64,000 nucleotides of DNA from contig NZ_FZNT01000002.1 of NCBI RefSeq assembly GCF_900188235.1, forward strand, positions 496,001-560,000, written 5' to 3'. This document shows, in pieces, positions 44,396 to 54,231 of this stretch. Position 1 is the first letter of the stretch. Each line of letters begins with the position of its first letter. Both the position numbers and the translations under genes were made by a program. The DNA comes from Lutibacter agarilyticus. GTDB lineage: Bacteria; Bacteroidota; Bacteroidia; Flavobacteriales; Flavobacteriaceae. A model generated the notes under the pieces. The model was given only the letters and a program-made list of their open reading frames with translations. It had not been told where the DNA came from and made no database searches.

Positions 44396-45464
44396 AGGAT
44401 TAAACATAAAAGAAATCATTCAATCTGTTCAGTCTTCCGAAGGGGAAAACTTTCAATACAATGAAACTGCTATTTTGGCTGAATATCAAAAAAAAGAAGC
44501 CAATACATCTAGTTTGGCTATTAAAATACTTTCCATATTCGGAGGTTTTTTTGCAACACAAACATTCTTGGGGTTTCTTGCTTTAATGCGATTGTTTGAG
44601 TCTGAAGTAGCTATTTTAACCACCGGAATTATTTTTATTATAGCTGCTATTTGGTTGAATAAAACACATGATAAATTAATTTTTGACACCTTAAGTATTT
44701 CAACGTATGTTACAGGATTTGTGCTGTTAGGTATTGGTTTAAGCGGACTTAATGTTGAAGAAAATCCGCTTATTTTTATAATTTTAGTAGTTAGTTTACT
44801 TACTATTTTGGTGAATCAAACCTATATGTTATCCTTTATTGCAGTGATTACTATGGCTGGTTGTTTACTAGCTTTTATCATATTTAATAAATCGTACGAA
44901 TTTTTTCATTTGTATCACATTTCAATAGCCTATACTTTGGCATATCTTATGTTAAATGAAGCAAAAATTATAACCTTCAATAAAGAACTCTCTAAATTAT
45001 ATGATCCAATGCGTATTGGTCTCATTTTTTCATTACTTTTTGGTTTAATTATTTCGGTAAATAGAGCCGTTTTTGAAATGCCTACTAGTTTTATTTGGTT
45101 ATCTTCAGTGCTATTGTTGATAGGCGTAATGTACCTTGTTTCTCAAATTATGAAACGAATGAATATTACTGATAAGAAACAGCAAATAATCATTTATATA
45201 TTAAGTGTTTTAGTATTGTCGTCTACCATTTTTGCACCGTCAATTTTGGGGGCCATTTTAATTATGTTGTTAAGCTTTTTTGTAAATTATAAAACAGGTT
45301 TGGTTATTGGAATTACAGCACTTGCTTATTTTGTATCTCAATATTATTACGATTTAAATTTAACCTTGCTGGTGAAATCTATCATTTTGTTTTCTTCAGG
45401 AATCCTGTTTATTGTATTCTTTTTATTCACTCATAAAAAACACATAGCAAATGAAAAAGTTTAA
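44388..45464 (+). CDS. DUF4401-type polytopic membrane protein
   Basis: A 358-residue protein with a short soluble start (NIKEIIQSVQSSEGENFQYN, AEYQKKEANTSS) and about ten to eleven hydrophobic helices from residue 45. Such a sequence after a DUF2157 gene fits the DUF4401 family. It overlaps the upstream gene by eight bases and the downstream gene by 14 bases, so the three membrane proteins are made together, probably as a complex. No transport or enzymatic motif is evident. Confidence 0.8.
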   Translation: MNRGLNIKEIIQSVQSSEGENFQYNETAILAEYQKKEANTSSLAIKILSIFGGFFATQTFLGFLALMRLFESEVAILTTGIIFIIAAIWLNKTHDKLIFDTLSISTYVTGFVLLGIGLSGLNVEENPLIFIILVVSLLTILVNQTYMLSFIAVITMAGCLLAFIIFNKSYEFFHLYHISIAYTLAYLMLNEAKIITFNKELSKLYDPMRIGLIFSLLFGLIISVNRAVFEMPTSFIWLSSVLLLIGVMYLVSQIMKRMNITDKKQQIIIYILSVLVLSSTIFAPSILGAILIMLLSFFVNYKTGLVIGITALAYFVSQYYYDLNLTLLVKSIILFSSGILFIVFFLFTHKKHIANEKV

Positions 45465-45936
45465 GTGGATATTAATTTTAGTAAACCTGATAATTTTAGT
45501 AGGTTTATTTACGAATTCAATTATAAAAAAAGAAGCAATTCTCTCGAACGGAAAACTCATTCTTTTAGAGTTAGCACCCGTTGATCCTAGATCTTTAATG
45601 CAAGGTGATTATATGCAATTGCGCTATAAAATTTCAGAAGAAAGCATGTTAGATAGTATTTCTAAACGCGGTTTTATTGTGGTGGCGGCTGATGAAAAAG
45701 GAATTGCACAAAAAATAAGAATTCAACCTAAAAAAACACCCATCAATACCAACGAATATTTGATTGAATATATCGCTGGTAATATGGATATGAATATTGG
45801 TGCCGAAGCTTTCTTTTTTGAAGAAGGACAAGGCGAAAAATTTGAAAAAGCTACCTACGGCGGATTGATGATAGATGACCAGGGAAATAGTATATTAATG
45901 GGCCTCTATGATGAAAATTTAAACCGTATTGAGTAG
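45451..45936 (+). CDS. GDYXXLXY-motif protein
   Basis: A 161-residue protein with one N-terminal membrane helix (about 4-22, FKWILILVNLIILVGLFT) and an extracytoplasmic domain. The defining motif appears as LMQGDYMQLRYKIS (about residue 50), followed by VVAADEKGIAQKIRIQP and EYLIEYIAGNM. It closes the DUF2157-DUF4401-GDYXXLXY trio and overlaps the gene before it by 14 bases. Function unknown. The convergent DEAD-box gene ends 12 bases away with no hairpin between them. Confidence 0.85.
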   Translation: MKKFKWILILVNLIILVGLFTNSIIKKEAILSNGKLILLELAPVDPRSLMQGDYMQLRYKISEESMLDSISKRGFIVVAADEKGIAQKIRIQPKKTPINTNEYLIEYIAGNMDMNIGAEAFFFEEGQGEKFEKATYGGLMIDDQGNSILMGLYDENLNRIE

Positions 45937-45948
45937 TTTTTTAGCTAT

Positions 45949-47226
45949 TTATCTTGGTTTTCTTCCGTAAAATTTACGTTTAGGTTTTTTAGCTGCTTCA
46001 CCTTCTTTTGGTTTATTACCAGCAGTACGATTTTTCTTTTTACGTTGATTTTTAGTAGGTTTTGCAGCTAAAGGAATTTCTTCATTTTCATCTAAAGGAA
46101 AAGGATGTTCTTTAATTACCGGAATTTGTTGGTTAATTAATTTCTGAATATCTTTTAAATATTCTTTCTCTTCTTGATTACAAAATGAAAGCGCTATTCC
46201 GCTAGCTTTTGCTCGTCCAGTACGTCCAATTCTATGTACATAAGTTTCTGGAATATTTGGTAAATCGTAATTAATTACCAGCGATAAATCTGAAATATCA
46301 ATACCTCTTGCAGCAATATCAGTCGCAATTAAAACATTTAATTCACCATCTTTAAAATGACCCAACGCACGTTGACGCGCTCCTTGTGATTTATTTCCGT
46401 GAATAGCAGCCGATTTAATTTGAGATTTTGCCAGCATACGCACCACCTTATCGGCACCGTGTTTGGTTCTTGAAAATACCAATACTGATGCATCTGGATT
46501 TTCTTCAATTAAATGAATTAGTAATTTTGCTTTATTGGGTTTACTCACAAAATAAACGGCCTGTGCTACTTTTTCAGCAGTAGCTTGTTTGGGTTTTATA
46601 GTTACTTTTTCGTACTTACCTAATATTTTAGAAGATAATTCTACAATAGAAGCAGGCATAGTTGCCGAAAAAAACAACGATTGACGTTTGGCAGGTAACT
46701 TTACAATAATTTTTTTAATATCGTGTATAAAGCCCATATCTAACATTTGATCGGCTTCATCTAACACAAAAAACTTAATATCGTTTAGTGAAATATATCC
46801 TTGAGAAATTAAATCTAATAATCTACCAGGTGTAGCCACTAAAATATCAACACCTCGTCTTAAAGCATCCGTTTGAGCGTGTTGTTTTACACCACCAAAA
46901 ATTACCGTGTTTTTTATATTTGTGTATTTACTGTAAGCAGTAATATTGTCGTTAATTTGAATGGCTAATTCACGCGTAGGCGTAACAATTAACGCTTTAA
47001 TTTTGCGTTTTCCTTTTAACTCTTGAATACCATTGTATAAATGTTGAATAATTGGAATTGTAAAAGCCGCTGTTTTTCCTGTTCCTGTTTGTGCACAACC
47101 TAACAAATCTTTTCTGTTTAATAAAATTGGAATAGATTGTTCTTGTACGGGTGTTGGGTTTGTGTATCCTACGTCGTCAAGCGATTTTAAAATAGGCTCA
47201 ATAATCCCTAATTCTTTGAATGTCAT
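45949..47226 (-). CDS. DEAD-box ATP-dependent RNA helicase, RhlE-like (second copy)
   Basis: A 425-residue helicase with the full motif set: [13 protein letters not shown], motif [21 protein letters not shown] (about 155), [26 protein letters not shown]. The basic C-terminus ([19 protein letters not shown]) likely binds RNA. I start at the ATG at 47226, which gives [16 protein letters not shown]; the open frame begins seven codons earlier at a TTG. It is a paralog of the helicase at 33746-34984 and is transcribed alone. Confidence 0.9.
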   Translation of the reverse strand: MTFKELGIIEPILKSLDDVGYTNPTPVQEQSIPILLNRKDLLGCAQTGTGKTAAFTIPIIQHLYNGIQELKGKRKIKALIVTPTRELAIQINDNITAYSKYTNIKNTVIFGGVKQHAQTDALRRGVDILVATPGRLLDLISQGYISLNDIKFFVLDEADQMLDMGFIHDIKKIIVKLPAKRQSLFFSATMPASIVELSSKILGKYEKVTIKPKQATAEKVAQAVYFVSKPNKAKLLIHLIEENPDASVLVFSRTKHGADKVVRMLAKSQIKSAAIHGNKSQGARQRALGHFKDGELNVLIATDIAARGIDISDLSLVINYDLPNIPETYVHRIGRTGRAKASGIALSFCNQEEKEYLKDIQKLINQQIPVIKEHPFPLDENEEIPLAAKPTKNQRKKKNRTAGNKPKEGEAAKKPKRKFYGRKPR

Positions 47227-47396
47227 ATAATTTAAATAAGTTGGCAAAGGTAAGTGAATAGTTTGGATAATCAGTATTTTAGGTTAAAACGCATAAAACA
47301 AGTAGTTTAAATACATCGTTTTAGTAGATATGCTGCTAATTTTAAGGTGCTTACTGCAAGATTTGCTATTTTTGCCAACTTAAAATAAAAAGGGAT

Positions 47397-48203
47397 ATGA
47401 GTTACCAATTAATTTGTTCAGATATTGACGGTACATTGTTAAATAAAGATAGAGAACTATCTAAAGCAACAATTGAGCAAGTAAAGCGTGTAGCGCCTAT
47501 TCCTATGGTGTTAATTTCATCGCGTATGCCAAAAGCATTGCGTCATTTACAGCATGATTTTGGAAATGCATCAGCACCTTTAATTGCGTATAACGGTGGT
47601 TTGGTGTTAGATCAAGAACGTGTATTGCATTCTACTTTTATTAAAAATGAAGTGTTGGCTGAAATTATCAATCAAAGTGCCAATACAAGTATTCATTTAA
47701 GTTTGTTTCATGCTGATGAATGGTATGTTCCTTCAATGGATTATTGGGCAAAACGCGAAGAAAATAATACAAAAGTAACTCCAGAAATAAAATCGTCGGT
47801 CGAAGTTTTAAACGCTTGGAGTCAAGAGGGGAAAGGAGCACATAAAATTATGTGTATGGGTGATGCTGAAGAAATTGATGCCTTGTATAAATCTTTGGAA
47901 GCAACCTTTTCAGAAGAGATTATGTTGTATCGTTCAAAAGATACCTATATTGAAATTTCTCATAAAGATATTTCTAAAAAAACAGCTATTGAAGTATTAT
48001 TGAAAAATTATTATACTGATTTTTCTATGGAAAAAGTGATTGCTTTTGGCGATAATTACAACGATATTGAAATGTTGAAAGCTGTTGGTTTGGGTGTTGC
48101 TGTAGCAAATGCAAATGAAGAGGTTTTACAAATTGCTGATGCAGTTACAGACACCAACAAAAATGATGGTGTTGCAAAAGCTATTAAAGAGTTTGTAAAG
48201 TAG
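47397..48203 (+). CDS. Cof-type HAD-IIB phosphatase
   Basis: A 268-residue haloacid-dehalogenase-superfamily hydrolase. Motif I is SDIDGTLLN (nucleophile Asp about residue 10), motif II ISSRMPKAL, motif III KK-TAIEVLLK and motif IV VIAFGDNYNDIEML. The type IIB cap between motifs II and III (about 80-190) fits the Cof/YidA group that dephosphorylates sugar phosphates or cofactors. A perfect -7 element TATTTTTG lies at 47367-47374. It converges on the FAD dehydrogenase gene with 14 bases between. Confidence 0.87.
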   Translation: MSYQLICSDIDGTLLNKDRELSKATIEQVKRVAPIPMVLISSRMPKALRHLQHDFGNASAPLIAYNGGLVLDQERVLHSTFIKNEVLAEIINQSANTSIHLSLFHADEWYVPSMDYWAKREENNTKVTPEIKSSVEVLNAWSQEGKGAHKIMCMGDAEEIDALYKSLEATFSEEIMLYRSKDTYIEISHKDISKKTAIEVLLKNYYTDFSMEKVIAFGDNYNDIEMLKAVGLGVAVANANEEVLQIADAVTDTNKNDGVAKAIKEFVK

Positions 48204-48217
48204 CCTGAAGTTTTATG

Positions 48218-49786
48218 TTACTTAATATTTCCAATTATTTCTGAAGCAGCCTCAGCGCAACGCTCACCATCCATTGCTGCCGAAACAATTCCGCCGGCAT
48301 AACCGCCACCTTCACCACAAGGAAACAAACCTTCAATTTCAGGGTGTTCTAATTGTTCGTTTCTTGGAATATTTACAGGTGAAGAGGTTCTAGATTCTAC
48401 CCCAATAACATTGGCTTCCGCAGTATAATAACCGTGCATTTTTCGTCCAAAAGCTTCAAAACCTTTTCGTAATCTTCCTCCAATTTGCTTTGGTAAAACA
48501 GAATGTAATGTTGCCGATTTTAAGCCTGGTTGATAAGAAGTTGGATTTAATGTGTTGGAGTATTTTCCTTCAACAAAATCAGTCAATCGCTGGGCAGGTG
48601 CCGTTTGTGTTTTCCCACCAGCAACCCACGCTAATTTTTCTAAATCTTTTTGAAACTCTAAACCTTTCAACACCCCAAATTGTTCGTATTTACGCAAATC
48701 TTTGTCGGCATTAATTTCAACCACAATTCCAGAATTTGCGTACAAATTATTTCTTTTTGAAGGCGACATACCGTTCACCACTACTTCGCCATTGGCTGTT
48801 GCTGCAGGTACTATAAATCCGCCTGGACACATACAAAATGAGTACACACCTCTGTTTTGTACTTGATGCACTAAACTGTAAGATGCGGCTGGTAATAATT
48901 CATCGCGTTTGCCTTTACAATGGTATTGAATGGAGTCAATAATTTCTTGCGGATGCTCTACACGAACGCCCATAGCAAACGATTTAGATTTTAACGAAAT
49001 ATTTTTACGATGCAGTAAATAATAGATATCTCTGGCAGAATGACCTGTTGCTAAAATAACCGCATTCACAGGCATTTCTGAGCCGTTTTTAAGTTGAATA
49101 GCCTGTAACTTATTGTCTTTTATCACAAAATCGGTTACACGGCTTTCAAAATGAATTTCGCCACCATATTTTAAAATGGTTTCACGAATATTTTTTACCA
49201 CTTTTGGCAATTTATTAGTTCCAATATGTGGATGTGCATCTACTAAAATTTGATCGGTAGCTCCGTGATATACCAAGTTTTCAAAAATTCGTCTAACATC
49301 TCCTCTTTTTAAACTTCTGGTATATAATTTTCCGTCAGAATATGTTCCTGCGCCACCTTCACCAAAACAGTAATTTGAATCTTCATCAACCAAATGAAAC
49401 TGGTTTATGGCGCGTAAATCTCTTCTTCTATCCTGAACATTTTTACCGCGTTCAAGCACAATTGGTTTAAAACCTAATTCAATACAACGCAAAGCAGCAT
49501 ACATTCCTGCTGGGCCAAAACCAATAATATGAATTTCTTTTGCGTTTGAAACATCTTTATAATCAAAAATATAATCGGGTGTTTCAGGAATAGCTTCGTT
49601 TATGTAAACGGCTAATTTGTAGTTGAAAATAATGTTGGCCTTTCGGGCATCAATTGATTTTCGAAGTACTTTTATGGCAGTAATTTCATTTTTATCAATA
49701 CTTAAAGTATGCGCAGCTTTTCGTTCTAAAAAACCTGCGAATTTCTCTTCTCTAAGTTGTACTCTAATTTGAATTTCTTTTACCAT
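48218..49786 (-). CDS. FAD-dependent dehydrogenase (COG2509-like)
   Basis: A 522-residue flavoprotein. An N-terminal region of about 80 residues (KEIQIRVQLREEKFAGFLER) precedes the FAD-binding motif IIGFGPAGMYAALRCIELG (about 90). Then come GEGGAGTYSDGKLYTR, VILATGHSARDIYYLL and the C-terminal GLFPCGEGGGYAGGIVSAAMDG. The architecture matches a conserved uncharacterised FAD-dependent oxidoreductase family. The ATG at 49786 is used; the open frame starts with TTG six codons earlier. Electron donor and acceptor are unknown. Single gene, 65 bases after pldA. Confidence 0.82.
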   Translation of the reverse strand: MVKEIQIRVQLREEKFAGFLERKAAHTLSIDKNEITAIKVLRKSIDARKANIIFNYKLAVYINEAIPETPDYIFDYKDVSNAKEIHIIGFGPAGMYAALRCIELGFKPIVLERGKNVQDRRRDLRAINQFHLVDEDSNYCFGEGGAGTYSDGKLYTRSLKRGDVRRIFENLVYHGATDQILVDAHPHIGTNKLPKVVKNIRETILKYGGEIHFESRVTDFVIKDNKLQAIQLKNGSEMPVNAVILATGHSARDIYYLLHRKNISLKSKSFAMGVRVEHPQEIIDSIQYHCKGKRDELLPAASYSLVHQVQNRGVYSFCMCPGGFIVPAATANGEVVVNGMSPSKRNNLYANSGIVVEINADKDLRKYEQFGVLKGLEFQKDLEKLAWVAGGKTQTAPAQRLTDFVEGKYSNTLNPTSYQPGLKSATLHSVLPKQIGGRLRKGFEAFGRKMHGYYTAEANVIGVESRTSSPVNIPRNEQLEHPEIEGLFPCGEGGGYAGGIVSAAMDGERCAEAASEIIGNIK

Positions 49787-49851
49787 AGCAGCAAAATTAA
49801 TCAAATTTAAGCGATAAAACTATTGTTGAGTTGTAAGCTGTTACTTTTTAA

Positions 49852-50751
49852 TTACATCCAATTAACTAGTGATAATCCAATACCAATTGTAGTTTGTTTA
49901 TGATTGAAATCAATCAAGCTTTCTCCGTAACCGTGAAAAAATTGAGTATAAATTTTCAAATTATTATATAGTTGTGCAGCATAATCAAATTGTACACTTC
50001 CACGGTTATTAGCACCGCCATTTAAAGAGTGCCTTCCTTTAAAACTTACTTGATGTTTTTTGTGTTTGTATGCAACTAATAATTCAGCTCGTCCTACATA
50101 ATTTTCAATATTAGGATTGTCATCTTTCGCCAAATCTTCTGAAATTCGAATCCAAGGTCTAAAAATAACTGACCATTCATTAGCTTCTAAACCTACATGA
50201 AAAATTAAACGATTCCAACTTCGGGAAAGAGGGTTTGCCCTACCATTACTTTGATGTGTTAAACCAACTCCTGAATAAACTCCTCGTAAGCCAAATAAGT
50301 TGTATTTTGTAGGTAAAATAAATAACACTTCAGGTTCGTAATTGGTTTCCCTAAAAGGGCGAGAATGTACATCGTTATATACTTGCCAGCGCGAAGATTG
50401 TGTATAAGCCAACCAAATAGCTCCACCTGTTTTTTCGCCAAATATATTTTGTAAAACTTTCGTTTTAAAACTTAGTTGAAACTTTAATTCTACTTGATTT
50501 AACTCTAAAGGAATAGGTACTGTATTGTTTGGGTTTTCACTTGTAGGTTGCTGATTGATATTACTTGTGTAATTTGCAAATAAAATATAAACAGGTTTAT
50601 AAGGTTCAAATTTAAATAGTTGTTTTTTATTGCTTGGTTTTATTAAATCCCAACGTTCAGAAAGAGAAATTGTTTCTGTGTCAAACTTATTTTGGGAATG
50701 TGAAAAAGACACTATTCCGAAAAGAAATAGCAGCGATAGTTTTAATTTCAT
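49852..50751 (-). CDS. pldA: Outer-membrane phospholipase A
   Basis: A 299-residue outer-membrane enzyme with a signal peptide (MKLKLSLLFLFGIVSFSHS). It hydrolyses phospholipids in the outer leaflet when lipid asymmetry is lost. The catalytic cluster is visible in GLTHQSNGRANPLSRSWNRLI: His and Ser in HQS, and the Asn of SRSWNR downstream. The barrel ends in GIGLSLVNWM. The calcium-linked dimer mechanism is known from E. coli OmpLA only. The gene starts four bases after the large T9SS type B gene, so they are probably one transcript, an unusual pairing. Confidence 0.88.
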   Translation of the reverse strand: MKLKLSLLFLFGIVSFSHSQNKFDTETISLSERWDLIKPSNKKQLFKFEPYKPVYILFANYTSNINQQPTSENPNNTVPIPLELNQVELKFQLSFKTKVLQNIFGEKTGGAIWLAYTQSSRWQVYNDVHSRPFRETNYEPEVLFILPTKYNLFGLRGVYSGVGLTHQSNGRANPLSRSWNRLIFHVGLEANEWSVIFRPWIRISEDLAKDDNPNIENYVGRAELLVAYKHKKHQVSFKGRHSLNGGANNRGSVQFDYAAQLYNNLKIYTQFFHGYGESLIDFNHKQTTIGIGLSLVNWM

Positions 50752-50755
50752 ATCA

Positions 50756-53700
50756 TTATCTTATTAAGCTAAAGTGTCCTTTTTTCACGCGAATATTTCC
50801 ATCTTCATCAATTAATTGGGCTGTAAACCAATAATCTGTTGCAGGTAATTGCTCGTTATTATACCACCCATTCCATCCTTCGGAAGTAGGTCTTATTTGG
50901 GTGATTAATTTTCCGTACCTGTCAAAAATATAAATAAGTGATGTTGGGTAAAAATCGCTGCTTACTCCTAAAATTTGCCAAGTATCGTTAAATCCATCGT
51001 TATTTGGTGTAAAGAAATTAGGGAAACCTATTACAGAAACTTCAATAGAAGCAATTCCGCAGTTATTTTTATCTTGAATAAAAATGGTATGAATACCAGG
51101 TGCAACCATTTCAAAAATAGGTTCATCTTGGTAAGGACCGTTGCTATTGTCTAATGAAAATTCATACTCGCCAATTCCTAAGTTTACTGTATTTATGGTA
51201 ATGGTATTGTTTTCAGAATCGTCTGTTACGCTAATGTCGTTTTGAGTAATGGTGGCAATAATTGACTCTGTTACAGTTACCGTTTTAGGAAATGAAGCGC
51301 AACCTGAACTTGAAGTTGCAATTACAGTGTAAATACCTCCTTCAGTAACCGAAGCGGTTGGCTGACTACTTATAAGTGTACCAGCTTCATTAAACCATTC
51401 GTAGGTATAAATTCCTTGTGCATTTGATGGAGCCAACGTAATAGGAGGTAGGTTTAAACAAACAATTTCTGCTGGATTTACTTCAAATTCAGGACGAGTA
51501 TATACCGTTAAAGTTACATGTGCACCAACTCCAAAACAATCGCCATTATCTTCACTTTGTACCCGAACATATAAAACTTGTAAGAAAGGAGTTTCATTTA
51601 TATAGCTATCCTGCGGAAGAATTTCATTCTTTTTTAGTTGAGCATCATTCAAATTTCTAAAATAATGCACACTCAAATTTTGTCCCGTTGGAAACTGATT
51701 AATGATGTCTGCGGAAGCTTGTGTTAAATCAAATATTTCAAAGCCGTCAATACTATCATCAGCATCGCATTGCTCTAAATTATTCATATAACCGGTAGGG
51801 AAACTTGTTGTAGATACTTCAAGTGTTATGGTTGCAACTCTATGGCATCCATTTAAATTTTCAGCTCTAGCGTAAACTGTGTTTGCTGTTGCATTGTTAA
51901 ATGGCGAAGGATTAATGGCGTTGTTTCCTGAATCTGCATCCGCAAAATTCAAATAATAAGTAACCGTTAAAGTGGTGTCTCCATTTGTAATAAACGGATC
52001 AGCTTCGGTTAAATTAAAATCAGTAAAACCATCGGGTGTTCCATCTTCATCACAGTTTTTTAGCGTTACATTATATTGAATTACAGGTAGCGAATTTACT
52101 TGAATTTCAAAAGAAGTTTCAGTTGTACAAGAGTTGTCTATATTATTGGCAATTCTAACATATATTGTTTGTCCGTTTACAACAGTATTTTCAAAGTTTG
52201 TTGGATTGGTAATTTCACTACTAATAACATACGTTGGGTCGGTAAAATAACTAAAGGTAAAATCTGAAGCGTTTTTTCCGTTTAATAAAACAGCCTCATT
52301 ATCTGTTAAATTAAATAGTGTAAATCCGTTAGTATCGTCTCCATCTATACTATTATCGCATTCTTCTAGTATTGGAATATTTGCTGAAGGTAATTCAACA
52401 ACAGTTTCAAAAACCGAAACGTTTATAGCTAATCTTGTTGGACTCTCGCAACCGTTTATAGTTTGCGTAGCGTAATAGGTGGTATTGTTAACTAATAATT
52501 CCGAAGGATTTATAGCAGTTCCTCCTGTTGCATTGGCATACCATAAGATGGTTGTTCCGGTAATTGTTAAATCGGCCAAGGTTGCATTTTCTATATCGCA
52601 AAAAGTTTGCGGTGAAGTCGCTAAAGGTTCGGTAGTATACTGAACCGTTATAGTGGCCGGAGTTCTGGTTAAAGTTGTGCAACTATTTTCAGTAGCATCT
52701 GCATAATAGGTAGTTGTTGAGAAAATTACTGGAGCGGTAAAACTAGTTCCTGTGCCCATTAAAATTCCTCCAGTTGGCATATCATACCAATTAATTGTTC
52801 CTGCGGAAGCAGTTGCTGTTAACGTACCTGTTCCTGCACCACAAATGGTTGTATTTGTTGTTGAAGTAATTGTTGGTATGGTATTAACTACAACGGTTAT
52901 TGGTGTTCTTTCTCCTGTTTCGCAAATTCCATCAGAAGAAGCTAAAGCGTAGTATGTAGTAGTTGTTGAAATTGGGGAAGGAATTGTATAAGTATCTCCA
53001 CTTCTCAAGTTGGTTCCGCCAGTTAAAGCATCATACCAAATCACAAAACTGGTGTTAGATGTAGCAGTAAGCGTTGCAGTTCCTGCACCACAAATAGGTG
53101 TTGGTGTAGTGGTTGCTGTTATTCTAGGGATATAAATTTTTGTACTTGTCGAAATATTCAAGGGTGGATCCCCGGGCGCTCCATACTCAACTATATAGCC
53201 TTTAGGTTGATAATCTCCAGAACTTTCTCCCGTATTAGATAAGTCGTTCCAAGACCCTGGATCTCCAATTCCAGGAGCTGTTACGTGTGCAAAATCTTCA
53301 TCACCTAAATTGTTAGGTTCGTTGTTTGAAGTGTTCCAATAGGCAAACGGAATATCTGTTCCAACAGTGGTTCCATTTCCATCACCGAACCAAAAAGATT
53401 TACCAGTTTCAGGACCTGTTACCCATCTCCAAGTGCCTTCAACGGCTTCATCACTACCGCCAATCCAACCAGCACCAGCAGCTTGATCTCCAGAGAGGAT
53501 TGCTTCTTCAATTGAGGTTATAGTCGCTAAATAACCTTGTCGGTCATAATAAGTTCTTGCTTCTGCTGCTATTTTTGCATTTTTCCAAGTAATTCCAATA
53601 TCTGAAACATATTCATAATAATGATCAGTTGAAGGTAAATAATTGGCTTCTCCGGCAGTAATTGAAAATGCTTTATCACTTGAAGGATTCACGGTATTAT

Positions 53701-54073
53701 TTCTAAATTGAACATCTTTAACGGCTGCAATTAGTTCACTGTCATTTGGAGTACCTGAGCCTGTCCATTCTAATTTTAGTTTTCCTTCAGTATTATTAAA
53801 CACTCCTTCAGTAATATTAGGATGACTTCCGGTAAGTATTAAACTGTCTTCTCCACGCTCATATCCTTCTGAAATTTGTATATAAATATTATTTATGGGT
53901 ACATTATCAGGGTTGGTAATATTAAAATCGGTTACTATTGGAATATCCCTTAAAGGACAGTAGGCTTGATTACCTGTGGCAGTTAGTTCAGGTGGTTGTT
54001 GTGACCAACAGTTTATTGCAATTAGTAGCAATAATATTAGTGAAATATGGGCGTTGTTTGGTTTAGATTTCAT
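50756..54073 (-). CDS. T9SS type B sorting domain protein with C-type lectin domain
   Basis: A 1105-residue secreted protein. The signal peptide reaches NCWSQQ (about residue 24). A C-type lectin domain lies at about 144-301: WKNAKIAAEARTYYDRQGYL, GAGWIGGSDEAVEGTWRWV, FAYWNTSNNEPNNLGDEDF, a carbohydrate-type EPNN motif with late Trp and Cys residues. Then come several Ig-like repeats (ITVVVNTIPTITSTTNTTIC and similar). The end is a gliding-motility-associated type B domain (about 1014-1105: FPNFFTPNNDGFNDTWQI, YIFDRYGKLITQI). The longest frame starts at a TTG seven codons earlier. Likely a surface or matrix adhesin. pldA follows at four bases. Confidence 0.87.
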   Translation of the reverse strand: MKSKPNNAHISLILLLLIAINCWSQQPPELTATGNQAYCPLRDIPIVTDFNITNPDNVPINNIYIQISEGYERGEDSLILTGSHPNITEGVFNNTEGKLKLEWTGSGTPNDSELIAAVKDVQFRNNTVNPSSDKAFSITAGEANYLPSTDHYYEYVSDIGITWKNAKIAAEARTYYDRQGYLATITSIEEAILSGDQAAGAGWIGGSDEAVEGTWRWVTGPETGKSFWFGDGNGTTVGTDIPFAYWNTSNNEPNNLGDEDFAHVTAPGIGDPGSWNDLSNTGESSGDYQPKGYIVEYGAPGDPPLNISTSTKIYIPRITATTTPTPICGAGTATLTATSNTSFVIWYDALTGGTNLRSGDTYTIPSPISTTTTYYALASSDGICETGERTPITVVVNTIPTITSTTNTTICGAGTGTLTATASAGTINWYDMPTGGILMGTGTSFTAPVIFSTTTYYADATENSCTTLTRTPATITVQYTTEPLATSPQTFCDIENATLADLTITGTTILWYANATGGTAINPSELLVNNTTYYATQTINGCESPTRLAINVSVFETVVELPSANIPILEECDNSIDGDDTNGFTLFNLTDNEAVLLNGKNASDFTFSYFTDPTYVISSEITNPTNFENTVVNGQTIYVRIANNIDNSCTTETSFEIQVNSLPVIQYNVTLKNCDEDGTPDGFTDFNLTEADPFITNGDTTLTVTYYLNFADADSGNNAINPSPFNNATANTVYARAENLNGCHRVATITLEVSTTSFPTGYMNNLEQCDADDSIDGFEIFDLTQASADIINQFPTGQNLSVHYFRNLNDAQLKKNEILPQDSYINETPFLQVLYVRVQSEDNGDCFGVGAHVTLTVYTRPEFEVNPAEIVCLNLPPITLAPSNAQGIYTYEWFNEAGTLISSQPTASVTEGGIYTVIATSSSGCASFPKTVTVTESIIATITQNDISVTDDSENNTITINTVNLGIGEYEFSLDNSNGPYQDEPIFEMVAPGIHTIFIQDKNNCGIASIEVSVIGFPNFFTPNNDGFNDTWQILGVSSDFYPTSLIYIFDRYGKLITQIRPTSEGWNGWYNNEQLPATDYWFTAQLIDEDGNIRVKKGHFSLIR

Positions 54074-54175
54074 CAAGGGTAAATGTACAAACAAATTGTC
54101 ATTTCACATAAAATATTTAATTTTGAAAGCTGAATTTTTTGTAGTACAATTTAATTTATAAGGTGTTTTAGAAAT

Positions 54176-54205
54176 AAAAAAGACTGTCTTTTCAAACAGC
54201 CTTTT
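54176..54205 (-). terminator. Terminator of ssb
   Basis: On the minus strand AAAGGCTGT pairs with ACAGTCTTT (one G-T pair) around an eight-base loop and runs into TTTTTT. It lies about 27 bases after the ssb stop codon. Confidence 0.7.
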
Positions 54206-54231
54206 CCTCTTCTTCATAACAAATTTCCACC

